From positions 1 to 64,000 of the forward strand of contig JAKUCV010004295.1 in assembly GCA_028386065.3 (NCBI GenBank): a DNA stretch of 64,000 nt, read 5' to 3'. The notes beneath the pieces were generated by a model that did no database searches, was not told the origin of the DNA, and saw only the letters and a list, made by a program, of their open reading frames with translations. Positions 25,162 to 37,696 of the stretch are shown here, in pieces; position 1 is the stretch's first letter, and each line of letters begins with the position of its first letter. This DNA is from Turnera subulata. Lineage: Eukaryota; Streptophyta; Magnoliopsida; Malpighiales; Passifloraceae. Made by a program: the position numbers and the translations under genes.

Positions 25162-25269
25162 ATGGATCCAGTCGAGGGACGCCAGCTTGCTGCAGAACAT
25201 TCACATGTGAGTATACTTTCTCATAAATACAGTTGGGCGACAAGTTACCCATATTTTGGTATTTTATAA
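25162..25269 (+). pseudogene. gag N-terminal stub
   Basis: A 35-codon frame starts MDPVEGRQLAAEHSHV and then leaves the gag sequence. The same start (MDPVEGRQLA) is recognisable on the minus strand near 45008-45033 in the chimeric element, and the full-length copy starts gag with MDPVGG. It shows where gag began before deletion. Confidence 0.6.
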
Positions 25270-26133
25270 TATTGTTGTTTTGTTGATTTGAAGTTTTGGA
25301 AAGATAAGTTTTTAAAGGATGAGTTTTGACAAAGTGACATTTACAGCTTAGGCTGTGGGTTAAATATGTTTATAAGGTGGAATCGCTGTTTTGGGAAGTT
25401 TTATTTAACTATTATGATTTTATGATGGAACGTTTTTAAAGATTTTATTATAAAGTTCAGACATGGTCGTTGCCTGGGAAGAACAGTGAGATAAAGGGAC
25501 CTTGGGACGACAAGAAGTCTGCTTTGTTGTATTCGTGCATTGGAAGTTTCGACAGAACAAGTAAGATTTAGTTATGGGTTTTGGTTTTTATATCTTTAAG
25601 TGATGGTATGATAATATATGACCTTGATGAAGTGGGAAATGATGATTTTTGAGTACTGTTTAGATTATGACCTGATAAATTGATACTTTTAGGTACTGCT
25701 TTGTTTATGATGTGACAATTTGAGTTGAAGATTGGATTGATATTCTTGGAAATTCTATGATTTTGGAAGTAATGCAATTTTCTTTTGAAGAAATGGGTTG
25801 ATGATTTTTGGATACTAAAGTTGTTTTTGATGTGATAACTTGATTAGAGGATTGGATTAGTGATCATGGAATTCTTGATGTCAGAGGTAATTTAATCTCT
25901 AAAAAAAAAGGATTTCGATGATTTGATGATTTTGGTGATCCAATCTTAAAAAAAAAGGGGTTTGATGATTTGCTGATATGAGGAATTATTTAAAGAGCTA
26001 TAATCGAAGTTACGATCTTTGCTAATTTCGGTGGATTTAGAAGTGAAATATTAATTGATGGATGATTATGTTAGTAATAAATTTTGGAGTATCGATCAAC
26101 ATGTTTTGGGAGAAGTAAGCAAAATATATATAT

Positions 26134-26970
26134 ATGAATTACTGATGGATAGTGGAATAAGAAATAATAATAAACAGTGGTAATATCATCTAGACATCTA
26201 GATTGTCACGTGACAGGTATTGGTACGGCCAGCTTGTAGTCACCTTGTGATTGTGATATGATAGGGAGGACTGCGGGACTCCCGGCTGAGGACTGCGGGA
26301 CTCAGTTGATTTGTTATAGGAAGGACTGCGGGACATCCGCCGAGGACTTCGGGACTCGGTTATTTGAGATATGATTTGTGATATTTAGCGGGGAGCACCC
26401 TGGGGTTAGCTAACCTAGCTCCCAGGCACGGCCAATACTTATCATGTGACAAGGGCCCTAAAAATAAAATTGGATAGTCAGTCGCCGATTGTCAGTGAGT
26501 TTAGAGGATTAGCTTAACGGTGTGATTTCAGTTGTATAGTAAGGTCTGGTTTGTTGTCTGATTCCAATGCTATGTTGTGCTTGCTGTACCTCTATTGTAC
26601 TGTGTTGGCTTTGGTGTATATACGGTTGCTTGTATACTGCGGTTTATTTGTTTATCGGTGAGACAGTGGTTGGTCTCACCTCTCACACAGTCCTTGCAGG
26701 TTAGGTCAGGATTGCATTTCGGCGACTGCAGTGTACCCTCGGGCAGGACTCGGATCCATTAATTTGCATTTAAGGTTTTGCATATGTTGACATTGAGTTT
26801 ATAAATGCTTCCGCTGTGCTATTGATATTGATGTACTCGATGACGGGTGTTTGTTATTATTTTTGGGGCCAATGGGCCGGTTTCCTGTTGTATTACACAG
26901 TTTGTGCCACGTGTCAGCACTGTTGTTGGTAATCACTGTATGTCAGGTAAATTTAGGTCGGGGTGTTTCA
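26134..26970 (+). repeat. Truncated 3' LTR of subfamily B
   Basis: Collinear and near-identical with 24197-25033, and of the same length (837 bp). The 5' part is missing and replaced at the junction by (AT)n sequence. It ends GGGGTGTTTCA. Confidence 0.9.
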
Positions 26971-26975
26971 TTTTT

Positions 26976-28258
26976 GTTATCATTTTTTTCTTTATTTGAT
27001 TTTTGTTTATTCTCACAGAACTAATATAAATACTGGTGTAGACACTATGATGCAGCTTAATTTATGTCATTGTATTTGTGATACAGTTTCTATATCATTC
27101 ATCCTCTCTTATCCCTCTTCAGTTTTTATATCATTCATCCTCTCTTATTCCTCCTTTGTTTTCTTTTTATTTTTGTCACTATATCTGTGTGTGATATTGT
27201 TTCTATATCATTCATCCTCTCTTATTCCCTCTCTATTTTGTTTTTACGTGCAGTACGTACGAATATTATTATAGTATTAACAGTTCTTTTGTTTCTCTAA
27301 ATTAAGCATTATGTTTATTTTTCTATACTTTCTATCAAATACAATTATGTATGTTAAGTTCATAAATATATTTCATTCTTTTTTTTGCAAGAAAATAAAT
27401 ATTAATGCTTTAGATTTTTTACAGAATCTCCTTACTAATATGGATATGATATTAATCGATGCAAAAGTATGTTTTAAATATTAATTATTTTATTTAGTTT
27501 TTTTTGTCTTTCTTACCTTTTTTATCTTTTTTAGATTTTTTTACATAGTATTAGCTTTTGATATTTTTTTTCTAGATTTATATCACATTTTTTGTTTATT
27601 GCATAGTAATAGTTTTTTTTATTTGCTTTCCTGATATTTTTAAAAAATTATTCTCTTTTTTATATTCTTTTTATTATTACTTAAATTTTTTACTTTTTTC
27701 GGTTTTTTGATATTTTCTTTTTGTTTTAGGGCTCCATGATGCTTTTTTAAATTTACAAAATTAATTATTACTTATATTATTATTGAATAGTTTTTTTTTA
27801 TTTTTTTGATTCATACTACATTTTTTGTTTTAATTTTCTTTTTAATAGTATTTTTTATTTATTTTCATGATTTATATATTTTTAAAATTACTGTCTTATG
27901 TTTTTTGTTTAATATTAATTAATTCTTTTTATTTTTTGTTTAATATTTTTTTTAGGGCTTAACGATGCATTTTTAACTTTAAAAAAATTAGTTATTATTT
28001 ATATTACTATTAAATTGATTTTTTATTAATTTTTTAATTTTTCTATTTTAATTTTTTACCTAATAAAAATTTATTTATTTGTTTGCTTGATTTATATTTT
28101 AAAAATTTTTATCTTATATTTTTTTGTTTATTATTAATTATTTTTATTAATTTTTTCTTCTGTTGTTTAGTAATTTTTTTTAGGGATCATTGATGCATGT
28201 TTAAATATACAAAATTAATTATTATCTATATTATTATTAAATATTTTATTTATTTATT
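26976..28258. repeat. T-rich degenerate tandem repeats in the MULE interior
   Basis: Near 27090-27230 the phrase ATATCATTCATCCTCTCTTA occurs three times. From about 27440 a T-rich unit recurs: TAGGGCTCCATGATGC at 27727, TAGGGCTTAACGATGC at 27953 and TAGGGATCATTGATGC at 28181, a period of about 228 bp. Each is followed by a related AAATTAATTATTA stretch. No protein is supported. Confidence 0.6.
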
Positions 28259-28556
28259 GGCAAGTGGGCTCTAGGTTGAATTCCTGAAGTCTTTCAAAAA
28301 TGAAAAACATGACGGAATTTGCCGAGCCGTAGAAGGAGGTCCTCAGAGTGCCTTGGTCCTCTAGCAAGAATGTCTCTTCCATGGGAGTGACGAAGAACCT
28401 CGACGAGTAGAGTTCGTCAACGAACACCAGACGGGGCATTCTGCCGAGCTCGTTCGGTAGTTCCTCTGGACGTTCGTTGATCATGCTGTAGGCCAGCCGG
28501 TTTCTCCTGCCGAGGGAGGCACCATCGACGAAAAAGACGGATGATGGAGCAGGCAT
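28254..28556 (-). CDS. ORF B, antisense ORF of unknown function (3'-truncated copy)
   Basis: An open frame of 100 codons, starting MPAPSSVFFVDGASL, is cut at 28258 by the element's truncation and ends on stray sequence. The other copy (44215-44478) aligns over the first 100 residues with about 11 differences, so the protein is well conserved. This copy still has Glu codon 89 where the other has a stop. It lies antisense to the retroelement, with a TATA box (TATAAAAG, about 28677-28670) some 115 bp upstream, also conserved. I do not recognise the domain (motifs RPEELPxELGR and SSRFFVTPMEE). In the other copy an L1-type endonuclease fragment follows in the same frame. Confidence 0.55.
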   Translation of the reverse strand: MPAPSSVFFVDGASLGRRNRLAYSMINERPEELPNELGRMPRLVFVDELYSSRFFVTPMEETFLLEDQGTLRTSFYGSANSVMFFIFERLQEFNLEPTCQ

Positions 28557-29424
28557 TCTGACTTGGCGATTTTGTGTCTTTTCTGGACGTGTTTTGTGTT
28601 TATTTTTCTAAACGTGTTACAAACTCTCTTTCAAAATGCTTTTGATGATTTACATCTCACCACTCCGTCTTTTATACTCTTATGGGGAGCGTGATTACCG
28701 TTTTCGATCTTCAAGATTTTGCTTTTTGAAAATTTTGCCGTTGCCTCATTTATTACTTCATCACTTTATGCGTTTTTCGAGCTACAAATGCAAGTGTTTT
28801 TCAGCCCCTTCCCGTCTTACAATTTTCTATCGCCCTGGCTACCTTGGCGTTTCTTTTTATGGTTTTTCTATATTTTCCTGCATCTTTTATCACATGCATC
28901 CGTGACCGTTGAGGCTAGACTGATGGGACCATACCTCGAATAGAGCGCGTGTGCAACAAGCTTACATCTGTTCAGACATCATGGAGGGATACGAGACTTG
29001 ACAGACGCTTTTGGCTCATGCGGAGTTTGTGGACAAGTGGATAACGTCTCTTTCGAGGGACACAGGACGTTCTCGTGATCATCGCCTTGCGAGTTAACGG
29101 ACATCTTTTTTACGAGAGAAACCGACGTCACCGCTAGCTCTACATGTCACATTTGTCAGGATCGAGGATGTTTACGACCGATCTAGAGCGCTGATCATGA
29201 AAATATGTTTTTGTTATAACTTCTTTATGTTTTGGTTTTGTTAAACGAATTTTGTTCTTAATTTCTTTATGTTTGATTTTACATCCTTATTGTTAATTTT
29301 TGTTCTGCTTTGAGATGTTTTGTTTTTCTGTTTAACATGAGATTTCGTAACGTAAGAGTTTTGATTTAAAAAGGAAGCATATTTTATTTATTTCATAACG
29401 GTTTTACAACGTAGAAGAAGTACT

Positions 29425-29802
29425 CTAAGGAGTTACATGCTTCTCAAGGTCTTTTACAAGTTTTTGGATGGCTTTCACGTGAGGAAAGAGTTCCGCGCAT
29501 GCCAGTTCTATCTGCATCACCGCCGAGCTAACCTTCCTCAGTGAAATGTTCAGCTGCGTCAGTGTCTGCTGTGGAGTGCTGCTTTCAGCCGTTGCTTTGC
29601 CCTTCCAATCCTCAGCTTTCTTGCTGGCACGTTTCTTTTGCTGTCTTGGGGAGACCACCACATCTTCCTTCAGACTGATGGTGCCTGTCTTGAACCGCTT
29701 CTTGGGAGGTTCTTCATCAGAGCTTATCAGGAAGGCAGTACCACCGATATAGCTGTTGTCCTCGGAGTCTGAGGTGGTTCTTGATCTTAGTGGAGAGTCC
29801 AT
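29425..29802 (-). CDS. ORF A, antisense 125-aa basic/coiled-coil protein
   Basis: An intact frame of 125 codons with a good plant start context (AGCCATGG). The N-terminus is Ser/Asp/Glu-rich (TSDSEDNSY). The middle has basic clusters that could act as nuclear signals (PPKKRFKT at 33-40, QQKKRASKK near 54-62). The C-terminal 50 residues have a heptad-like hydrophobic pattern (LTQLNISLRKV to IQKLVKDLEK), a likely coiled coil. The second copy at 42909-43286 has the same length with no indel and about 78% identity, the differences lying mostly in the middle. A TATA box (CTTATAAATACC) lies about 45 bp upstream on the minus strand. Function is unknown; it is not gag-pol and I recognise no family. 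Confidence 0.6.
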   Translation of the reverse strand: MDSPLRSRTTSDSEDNSYIGGTAFLISSDEEPPKKRFKTGTISLKEDVVVSPRQQKKRASKKAEDWKGKATAESSTPQQTLTQLNISLRKVSSAVMQIELACAELFPHVKAIQKLVKDLEKHVTP

Positions 29803-29950
29803 GGCTGAGAGTGAGTGTCTCAGTTATGAGGTTGGTATTTATAAGTGGAGGAGATGTCGCTTAAGGGTATAAGCGGTATCTCGCATTGAGTTTGGACACC
29901 TGGTAGAGTATACCAGAAGCTTATTGTGGTAGGACCCACGGATAAGACGG

Positions 29951-29987
29951 AATTTTGGGGACGAAATTCTTTTTAAGGTGTGTAGAC
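29951..29987 (+). other. Polypurine tract region of the truncated element
   Basis: GGGGACGAAATTC followed by TTTTTAAGGTGTGTAGAC abuts the LTR start TGTAACA. The same motif, inverted, adjoins the LTRs at 42721 and 51224, tying the three elements to one family. Confidence 0.7.
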
Positions 29988-32900
29988 TGTAACAACACGG
30001 GTAAAAATTTAGTATTTTTACCAAGACTGTAAAAGTCTTTTTACAGTGATTTACCGTTGAATTAATCTTGGGTAATTAATTCAAGGTAAATCGGGCATCG
30101 TTTTTCGAAACCGAGGCTGTTCCCGCATTCGTGATTTTTCCGTGGATTTTACGAACCAAAGTTGGTATTTTTCGGGTCCCGAAATCCTCAAAAAAATCAC
30201 ACCGGAAAATAATTAAGTGGGTACATTAGTTATTTTCTGGTCCGGACGGGACACGACTGCATGATTGAGTCACGCAGCCGCCTCCCACTGTGAACCTGTG
30301 AGCGTACCCGTGACTCTGCCTGCACGCCATTACCTACAAAACAACCCATTTTCTGTATCTTCCATCCCCTGCTTCACCTGCAAAAAAAAGAGACCATCAC
30401 CTGCATTTGCTCTGCAAACGACCCTGCCCAGTATCCCTACATCACCTCCTGTATACTACCTAAAAAAAAAAGAAAACAAACAAAACAACACACAAACTCA
30501 CACCGCCGCCACCCGTGCACCACCCTTCACCGCCACCACCATCTCCTTTTTTTCCTCCACCACCCGAGAACCACCACACACCGCCACCATCGACGCCTCG
30601 CTCGCCAGCTCCTCCCCTCCTCTCCCCTGCTTCCTCCCTTTTCCCCTGCTGCTGCCGGAGCCACACGCAGCAACCAACGCCGCCGTGAGACCCATACCCG
30701 ACAACCACTCGTTGTCGTCGCCTCGCCACCTCTTCTCACCATACCTGCAGATCGACGCCGCCACCTCCACCGAGCCCGACCACCACCTCCTCCCTGCCAC
30801 TTCTCCTCGTTCGCCACTGCAACCGCAAAGACGACCGCCGCCACACCTCCATCCTCGCGTGAAGCAGAACCAACGAGACAACAACCGGCCACCGACGCCT
30901 ACGGTTCAGCGCCAGCCGCCGTTGCCTCGCCTCCGTCGCCCTCCCGCCTGCACACCAACCGTCGCCTCCGATCCCATGCTGCCACCGTTGCAGCTCACAT
31001 CGAGGTGAGCAGTGGCTCGGGCTGCAGACCACACACGGGTCGACCCATTCGTGACGGGTTTGACCCGATCTCACTTGGATTAACCCGGTTGTGGTGTGGC
31101 TTGGGCTTGGGTTGCTGGGCCGGGTTGACGAGACGAGTCTGGGCTTTCACAGCTGGGCCTTTGTCTGAGTTTGGTTCTGGGTTAGCCCAGAAATATTATG
31201 GGCTGGCCCAGTCCGTTAATGATAATATATATATATATATCTATATATATATATATATATATATCTGGAAAAAAATAATATGGCTGATAAATTATATTTT
31301 TCTGGAAAAGTAATAATAAATTAAATGATTATATTTTCTAGAAAGGAACTAAAAATATCATACGATTTATATCCCTAAAAAAAATATGGTAAATACCTTT
31401 GATATATATACTATGGATATAAATGGTAATATATATATATATGGGATATGACTATTTTTGGAACATTAAGGTAATTATGTTATGGTTATTTTAATAATAA
31501 TATAGTAAGTATGAGTTATAGTATTATGGAATATATATATATATATATATACATGAAGTATATGAATATGTTTTACTTTGAAAAAAATAATAAAATGATA
31601 TCACTAACATCATTTTGAGAAAATGTAATTATAATATGGATTTCCTTTGAAAAATTATTATAAGAGTAAATAATTTTAGAAAAGGGGTATACATACTATG
31701 ATGATGTTTTGGAAATAAATATGGTAGTGTATATTCTAGGGAATATTTCACTAAGTATATATAATAGTACTTTTGAAAAATAAATAATAATAGTATTTGG
31801 TAATTATATTTTGGTAGGTATAATAATTTTATGGAGATGATGACGTATAACCAGGGGAGGGGGGTTTAATTTACAATTTATGGCATCATAGCATACCGAT
31901 TATGTGCATTTATGTGAGCATGTTGTTTGTTGTGTAGGTTTTGATATTGGGCAGTTTCCCGAGGAGCCGGCTTTGGACCGGTCATTGTCACCGGAGTTGA
32001 GTAATCGGCCAAGGTGAGGATGGATTTCCTACAATATGTGCCTGTATTACTCAGTTATTGTGTTTGATGATTATTGCACTGTTGGTTGTTACAATTGTTG
32101 TGGTATGATTCCGGGATGTTTATCCCAGTGTCTTGACTGATTTTGGGATGTTTATCCCCGTGCATTTAGTTTTGGATATTTTTCTGAAACACCCCGGACC
32201 TGTATTTACGGTACACAGTAAACACGTGCTGGAACTGTAACGACAGTAAATATAACAAGTAACACAGCCCAACGGCCCAAAGATAATATCAGTGAGTAAA
32301 TCCAAGAAACTGGCACAACGGCCCAAAGTCACGACATAAACATCAAAAACCTGGCCCATCGGCCCAACATCAAAACATGTCACCCAAACCCCGAAAACAC
32401 CAACAATAGCACAACCGGCCCAATGGCCCAATATTAGCAATACACAGCACAGCGGAAGACTTAACAACTCACAAAGACACTGTATGCAACCCATGATGCA
32501 ACTAATGGATCCGAGTCCTGTCCAAGGGATAACGCCGCAGCCTGTCTGGAATACATCATACCTGAACCACAAATAACTCAACCTACGGGATGAAAGCCCG
32601 CATGTGAGGGGTGAGTCGAAGTGCCCACCGGGTAAAACCCATAAGCAAATATACATATACTAACAACCGTAAATTCCCAAGTCACATTACCAACAATTAA
32701 CTAAGGTTCTCACGAACCTTAAATGATACACTTGTGATCCTAGACACGCTATTCCAATTTTATTGTCAGGGCCCCTATCACTAGTTAAATGGTGGCCGTC
32801 GCCTGGTAGTCAAGCTATACTAGTACCCCCGGTACTCAACTCACACAATTTCTCACAATCAACAACAACAGTAATAGCCTTACTTATACCAACAATTCTA

Positions 32901-35900
32901 ACATTATTAATAACAACAATAGTAGCAACAATTCAATAACATCAACGGCAACAAATATCAACTAATTTCATTTCACAACAACCATTCACAGCCGCAAAGT
33001 TTCATAACAGCAATTATCACACATAGCAACAAACAGAAACTTGATATTACGGGCAGTATATAAATATTTACTTAACCTCACCTGGTATATCTCTGAAACC
33101 GGCACATAATCCATATGGCTTTGTCTGTCCCCATATCATGTCAACACATACAATCACTTATAATGCACATCGAAGAATGCAATGCATGAGATTAATTTAT
33201 TATTCGGCTTATCCACAATTAACATCGTTATCGTCGTTCCCAAAACTGTCTCCATTAAACAATGCTTTTACGGCTGTAAAATAATTATAACCCCGTATAG
33301 TACTTGTAGATAGCATTTTATAAAATAATTATTCCCAATAAAATAATAATTATGTATACGACAGCTATGGTAATTAAAATAGTGCAACGGCGAATATATC
33401 ATAATAGGCGTATAATTAACATATCCGAAAATAAAATCGTTAAATGGAAAACATTTCCATCTGTGAGAAATTAACATAGTGGATACGTTGCAAATACAAT
33501 ATTCATAAATAGATATGTACGTTTATAACCGATATTTATAAATAGAGTAAAGGTAAAAATAATACCATAGTTCTTTAAATAATATGACGGATATTTAACA
33601 ATTAATAGAATAAAATTCGTACGTAATATAATAAAATTAGTTTAGCTTATAATGACTTAAGCTATACGTTAACAATATACACCAAGAACATAGTAAATTA
33701 TCCAAGCATAATATGGTCATAAAATAAATTATGCAGGTTTTATATATTAGATTTAATAGATACGTAGTTAAATCCAAAATTGACATCGCTTTTAATTAAA
33801 TCGCTAACCACTTAATTATATAATACGTCCACATATTCTACTTATCAGTCGGTTTTGTTATTAGGTCCGTCAAAGCATTCGTGTCCCGGGAACATGGGCC
33901 TCCGCACGTTCGGCCCGTTTTCGAGTCCGTTGTGCAAACCGAGCCCAAACCCAAGCCCATGGTGTAAACGAGTCCGAGGAATTACCACGTCCAGATATCA
34001 CGTTCTGCCCGCTGGTAAATCCCGAGCCTTCGCCGGAAAATTCCCGGGACTGCTAGAAACCCGCCGGAATCCGGCCGGTACTGTTCACAGAAATCCAAAA
34101 GCCCACCGAAACAACACCTTCTCCGTTACTGTCCATGCCTACTCCAACCAACAACACGGCTGCAGCACCACCGTCACCCGTGAGCAGTAACCCCACTGCC
34201 CATTAAACCCCAACAAACACACCATCCCCCACGGCCACAGCAGCAACATCTACAGCATCCAACCACCGTCACAAAACCGACCAAATCCACGCCCGGTCCA
34301 TCAACACAGAGCCACAAACAGAGGACAACAACAAAGACAAGACTCGATTAGTCCAACTGTCTCGAATTGGGTCAGGAGGAAGGGAAAGGAAAAGAAAGGA
34401 AGAGGAAAATGGATCGGTGATGCGTCTTACCCACACTGCCACAGGACGGCGACGGTCACGACAGATCGGAGGTGAGAGCGGCGGTCGCATCTGCTGTCGG
34501 CGCGACGAGATGGAGAGTGGAGAAGGAGGGCGGCGAAGACGAACGAGGCTGGTGGAAGGAACGAGGCGGCTCTCCTTGTCTGGACGGCGACGATTGTTGG
34601 AGAAGGCGTGGCGGCGGATTGTAGAGAGGAGGAGGGAGGTGGCGGTCGGATTTGAGGGAAGCAGAGGAGAGTGAGATCGGGTCTCCTGTGCTCGTCTTGG
34701 GTTGATGGCAGCTTCGACGGCGAAGGAGGAGGAAGAAGAAGTAGGAAGAGGGTGGTGGTGTGGCCGGCGTTGGCGAGGGGAGGAATGGAGAAGAATGGGT
34801 TGTGGGAGGAGATAAGATAAAGAAGAGAAAAGAAGAAAGTGGTGGAGGGGCCGGTTGGTCACGGGTTTAGTGTCGGTGGAGGCGAAGAAAAAGAAAGAAA
34901 AGAAGAAAAGAAAGAAGAAAAGAAGGAAAGAAAAGAAAATAAGAGTGGCCACGTGGCAAGCCACGATTGGCCCGTCCGGATTTCCGTCCCGAGTCCGAAA
35001 ATCCAACTTAGGCTCGAAAAATCCGATTAATTCTCCTGAGCTTTGTCCAAGTCCCGGTTTTGAAAACCGAGGCTCGGTAAGCCGTGTAGAATTCTCGGGA
35101 ATTCCGAGTAACTTCTGGTATTGATTTCCGGAGCTCGATAACTCGGAGTACCTTTAGATGCATCGGTGGCTTCCGGGTTTAGATTCCAAAGATCGACTAC
35201 TCTCAGTGAAACTCTCGGAATGGTAGAGTGCTTGATTAACCGTGATGAAAATTTATTCACCACAGTAAGAGTTAAAACAACTCGATAAAATTGCAAAAAA
35301 TTTACCCGGGTCGTTACATTATCACTGTGTCTTTTCGATATAAAGTATAATGGATTAATTAATAAAATGTGATAAGGATGTCGATCCTCGGTTTTGGATT
35401 GGGATGTCTATCCCGGTATTTTGGTTAGGGATGTTGATCCCTGTGATTTGGTTTTGAATGGTGATAATATAATTGTCACGTGGTAAGTAGTGGTACGACT
35501 CGATGGTTTAAGACTGTTTTGTGGTGGCCATGACCTGGGTTACTTGTGATAAGCATGTCTATGCTTGGGATGTCTATCCCGTGATTATATTTGGGATGTC
35601 TATCCCTGGGTTACTATTTTTGGGATGTCGATCCCTAGGCTCTCTTGGATTTGGTCTAGCACCCGAAATATGTTGAGAACCAGGTCTGACCCCTAGCTTA
35701 TTCGTGACGGGGCCCGGAAAGATAAAAATTGGAAATTGGATTTTATTTTAGTCTTTTTGGTCTTGGACCAGTTTTGGGTCGAGTCTTTTGGATTGGTGTA
35801 TTTTGGCTGTTATGTCTATTTTCGACCTTGAGTAACTTATAGTGTTGCATATTGATTGTCTATCCTTCGTTGGTGAGCACTTTGGATCACCCCTCACCTG

Positions 35901-36229
35901 CGGGCTTTCATCCCATAGGTTGAGTTATTTGTGGTTCAGGTTTGATGCATTCCAGACAGGCTGTGGCGTTATCCCTTGGACAGGACTCGCATCTATAGTT
36001 TGCATCAGTGTCGCATACAGTGTCTTTATGAGTTATTAAGTCTTCCGCTGTACTATTTATTATTATTGTTGGGCCTTGGGTTGGTTGTGATGTTATTAAT
36101 GTTTATATTTTGGGCTGTTGAGCCAGAGTTACTGATGTATACACTGTATGTTGGGCTTTGTTTGGTTGAGTCGTTATAGTTCCGGCATGTGTTTACTGTG
36201 TATGGTAAATACGGGTCGGGGCGTTTCAA
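29988..36229 (+). repeat. 3' LTR (LTR 3), interrupted by a solo LTR
   Basis: It starts TGTAACAACACGG and ends GGGGCGTTTCA. Removing the insert at 32185-35323 leaves about 3.1 kb. It has a C-rich block (30265-31004), an (AT)n-rich middle and palindromic subrepeats GGGATGT-NN-ATCCC (32114, 32147, then 35366-35640), which the solo LTR splits. Confidence 0.85.
32185..35318 (-). mobile_element. Solo LTR nested in LTR 3 (LTR 4)
   Basis: It starts TGAAACACCCCGG and ends GGGTCGTTACA, 3,134 bp. The flanks TTTTC (32180-32184) and TTATC (35319-35323) match at 4 of 5 positions. It is opposite in orientation to its host LTR. Unlike the other LTRs it has no subrepeat array at the expected place (near 32815). 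Confidence 0.85.
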
Positions 36230-36920
36230 ATATACCACTTGTCTGATAATATTTATCATAATTTTATTTAATAAGATTTAATAAAATACTAATAATCATG
36301 GTATATTTTCAAGAGTTGAAAATTATCATTGTCGAATTACTATAAATATATAAATTAATTTTTTTCATTAGATGAATGCTTCTAACGGTGCATGTTTGGC
36401 ATGGTGAACTAGATATGGACTTAGTATACAATGTGATTGTACATATGCATAATTTTATTATTTTGGTAAATAAGACCTGCGTGTCCTGCCTCTTTATAAA
36501 ATTCTCTCTCATTGTAAATCACCTCAAATGTAACTTGAGACTTCTTCTTAATTATTTTGTAATTAGATTACATAAGATATATTAGAAGGCAATCAAAGAA
36601 GGCCATGGAGATGATGCCAATACAAGTCCAAAGATGGAGATCATGTAGATTGATTTCTTTGGGTTGCAAAATCATGCATATAGGACAAGTTCATATCTAG
36701 GTCACATTATTTCATTGAATATGTATGATGATGCATGTCCAATATATGCCAACCATGTATGATGAGACTTTAAAAATAAGAAATTCCTTAATGAAGATAT
36801 TAAGACGAATAAGCCTTCCGTTAATATGGGGATAACCAGAGTTCGCTTTCATTTTGGGTTGTTGGGTAAACCCAAGCCAAATACTACATTAGACATGTTA
36901 AAACCATATTAATGGGTTTG
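36230..36920. other. MULE interior, right part; no gene recognised
   Basis: Moderately AT-rich sequence between the LTR end and the right inverted repeat. It has no long conserved frame or recognisable transposase. Confidence 0.45.
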
Positions 36921-37687
36921 AGGAGGAGGAGTTGCAGTGTTCCCAGGATTTTTTTTTCTTAAAAGAGAAGAATTAGGTTATAATTTAATAAATATTATAA
37001 CTTATATTAAGTTATAATGAGTGAGTTTGGTTGTTAAGTGTAAAAAATTATTTTATTATAATTTTTTAAAAATAATACTGTTAAAGAATTGGATAATAAT
37101 GTTATCAAAAAAATTATTAAATGATCATGCAGATCTAATTTTTGGACACCATTTTTAGAAATAATTTTTAATTTTTTAATTTTTATATATTTAAAAAATA
37201 TGGTAGATAAATAATATTTTTAATTAAATTTATTGGTTTACTTAGATATTAAATTAATAACACTACAATACTTTTTTAAATTAATCAATATAATAATTTG
37301 TTTAGTTTTTTTTATTTGGGTATTATATTAATGAGATAAAATGATTTGCTTAGAATTTTTTTTATTAAAAAGATCCACTCCACATTTTAAAATATTATTT
37401 TATTTGGAACCTACATGCCACGTGTCGATTTCGCTTTGGTCCACCTCAGCCAAGTGCGCCAACCGGGCACGCATCGCCACATGGACAATCCACGTCAGCC
37501 TCTAGCACATGCCAATTTTGGTGAATAGTGCTTCAATTTTGACTTTGGGCGATTTGAAAGGGATTTGGATAAATGAGTACCCAAATCGAAATAAATGTGG
37601 TAGCTTGGAGGGGTTGAACTTTTTTGTAACTTGATACCCAAACTGCAGTTTTCGGGTTAATTGAGGTCCTATTTTAGGCATTATGCC
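36921..37687 (-). repeat. Right terminal inverted repeat of the MULE
   Basis: Inverted partner of 18901-19540, longer by about 130 bp because of AT-rich length differences. The outermost 20 bases are identical to the left end. Confidence 0.85.
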
Positions 37688-37696
37688 TATAACAAA

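Larger units (their letters stand above)
20775..26970 (+). mobile_element. Internally deleted gypsy element, subfamily B
   Basis: The 5' LTR (20775-25033), primer binding site, a short gag stub and an AT-rich filler are followed by only the last 837 bp of the 3' LTR (26134-26970). Both sides are flanked by TTTTT (20770-20774, 26971-26975), which could be a target duplication but is low-complexity. The deletion removed gag-pol, the polypurine tract and most of the 3' LTR. Confidence 0.75.
28259..36229 (+). mobile_element. 5'-truncated non-autonomous gypsy element with antisense ORFs
   Basis: Oriented plus by its polypurine tract and 3' LTR (29988-36229). It lacks a 5' LTR, leader and gag-pol. 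Homology to the chimeric element at 39499-46429 begins at 28259, inside ORF B, and runs through ORF A to the LTR. The 3' LTR is interrupted by a solo LTR (32185-35318). The left junction abuts T-rich repeats, suggesting a deletion. Confidence 0.8.
18901..37687. mobile_element. MULE-type TIR element, 18.8 kb with nested LTR elements
   Basis: Both ends read GGCATAATGCCTAAAATAGG when oriented inward, and the 9-bp direct repeat TATAACAAA flanks them exactly (18892-18900 and 37688-37696), as for Mutator-like elements. The inverted ends are long (about 640 and 767 bp). I found no transposase in the remaining interior (19541-20769, 26976-28258, 36230-36920), so it is non-autonomous or has lost its gene. 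Two LTR elements and a further solo LTR sit inside. Confidence 0.9.

Noticed and set aside
30265..31008. 247-codon Pro/Ser/Thr-rich open frame
   Set aside because: It lies in the GC-rich block of an LTR; equivalent blocks in other LTRs encode different low-complexity chains on both strands. The indel of about 65-70 bp between LTR 7 and LTR 8 in this block appears not to be a multiple of three.
32120..32656. 178-codon minus-strand frame
   Set aside because: It runs across the border between a solo LTR and its host LTR, so it cannot be an old gene.
34269..35006. 245-codon minus-strand frame starting in the GC-rich part of LTR 4
   Set aside because: Compositional open frame within a solo LTR; no similarity to the frames of sister LTRs.
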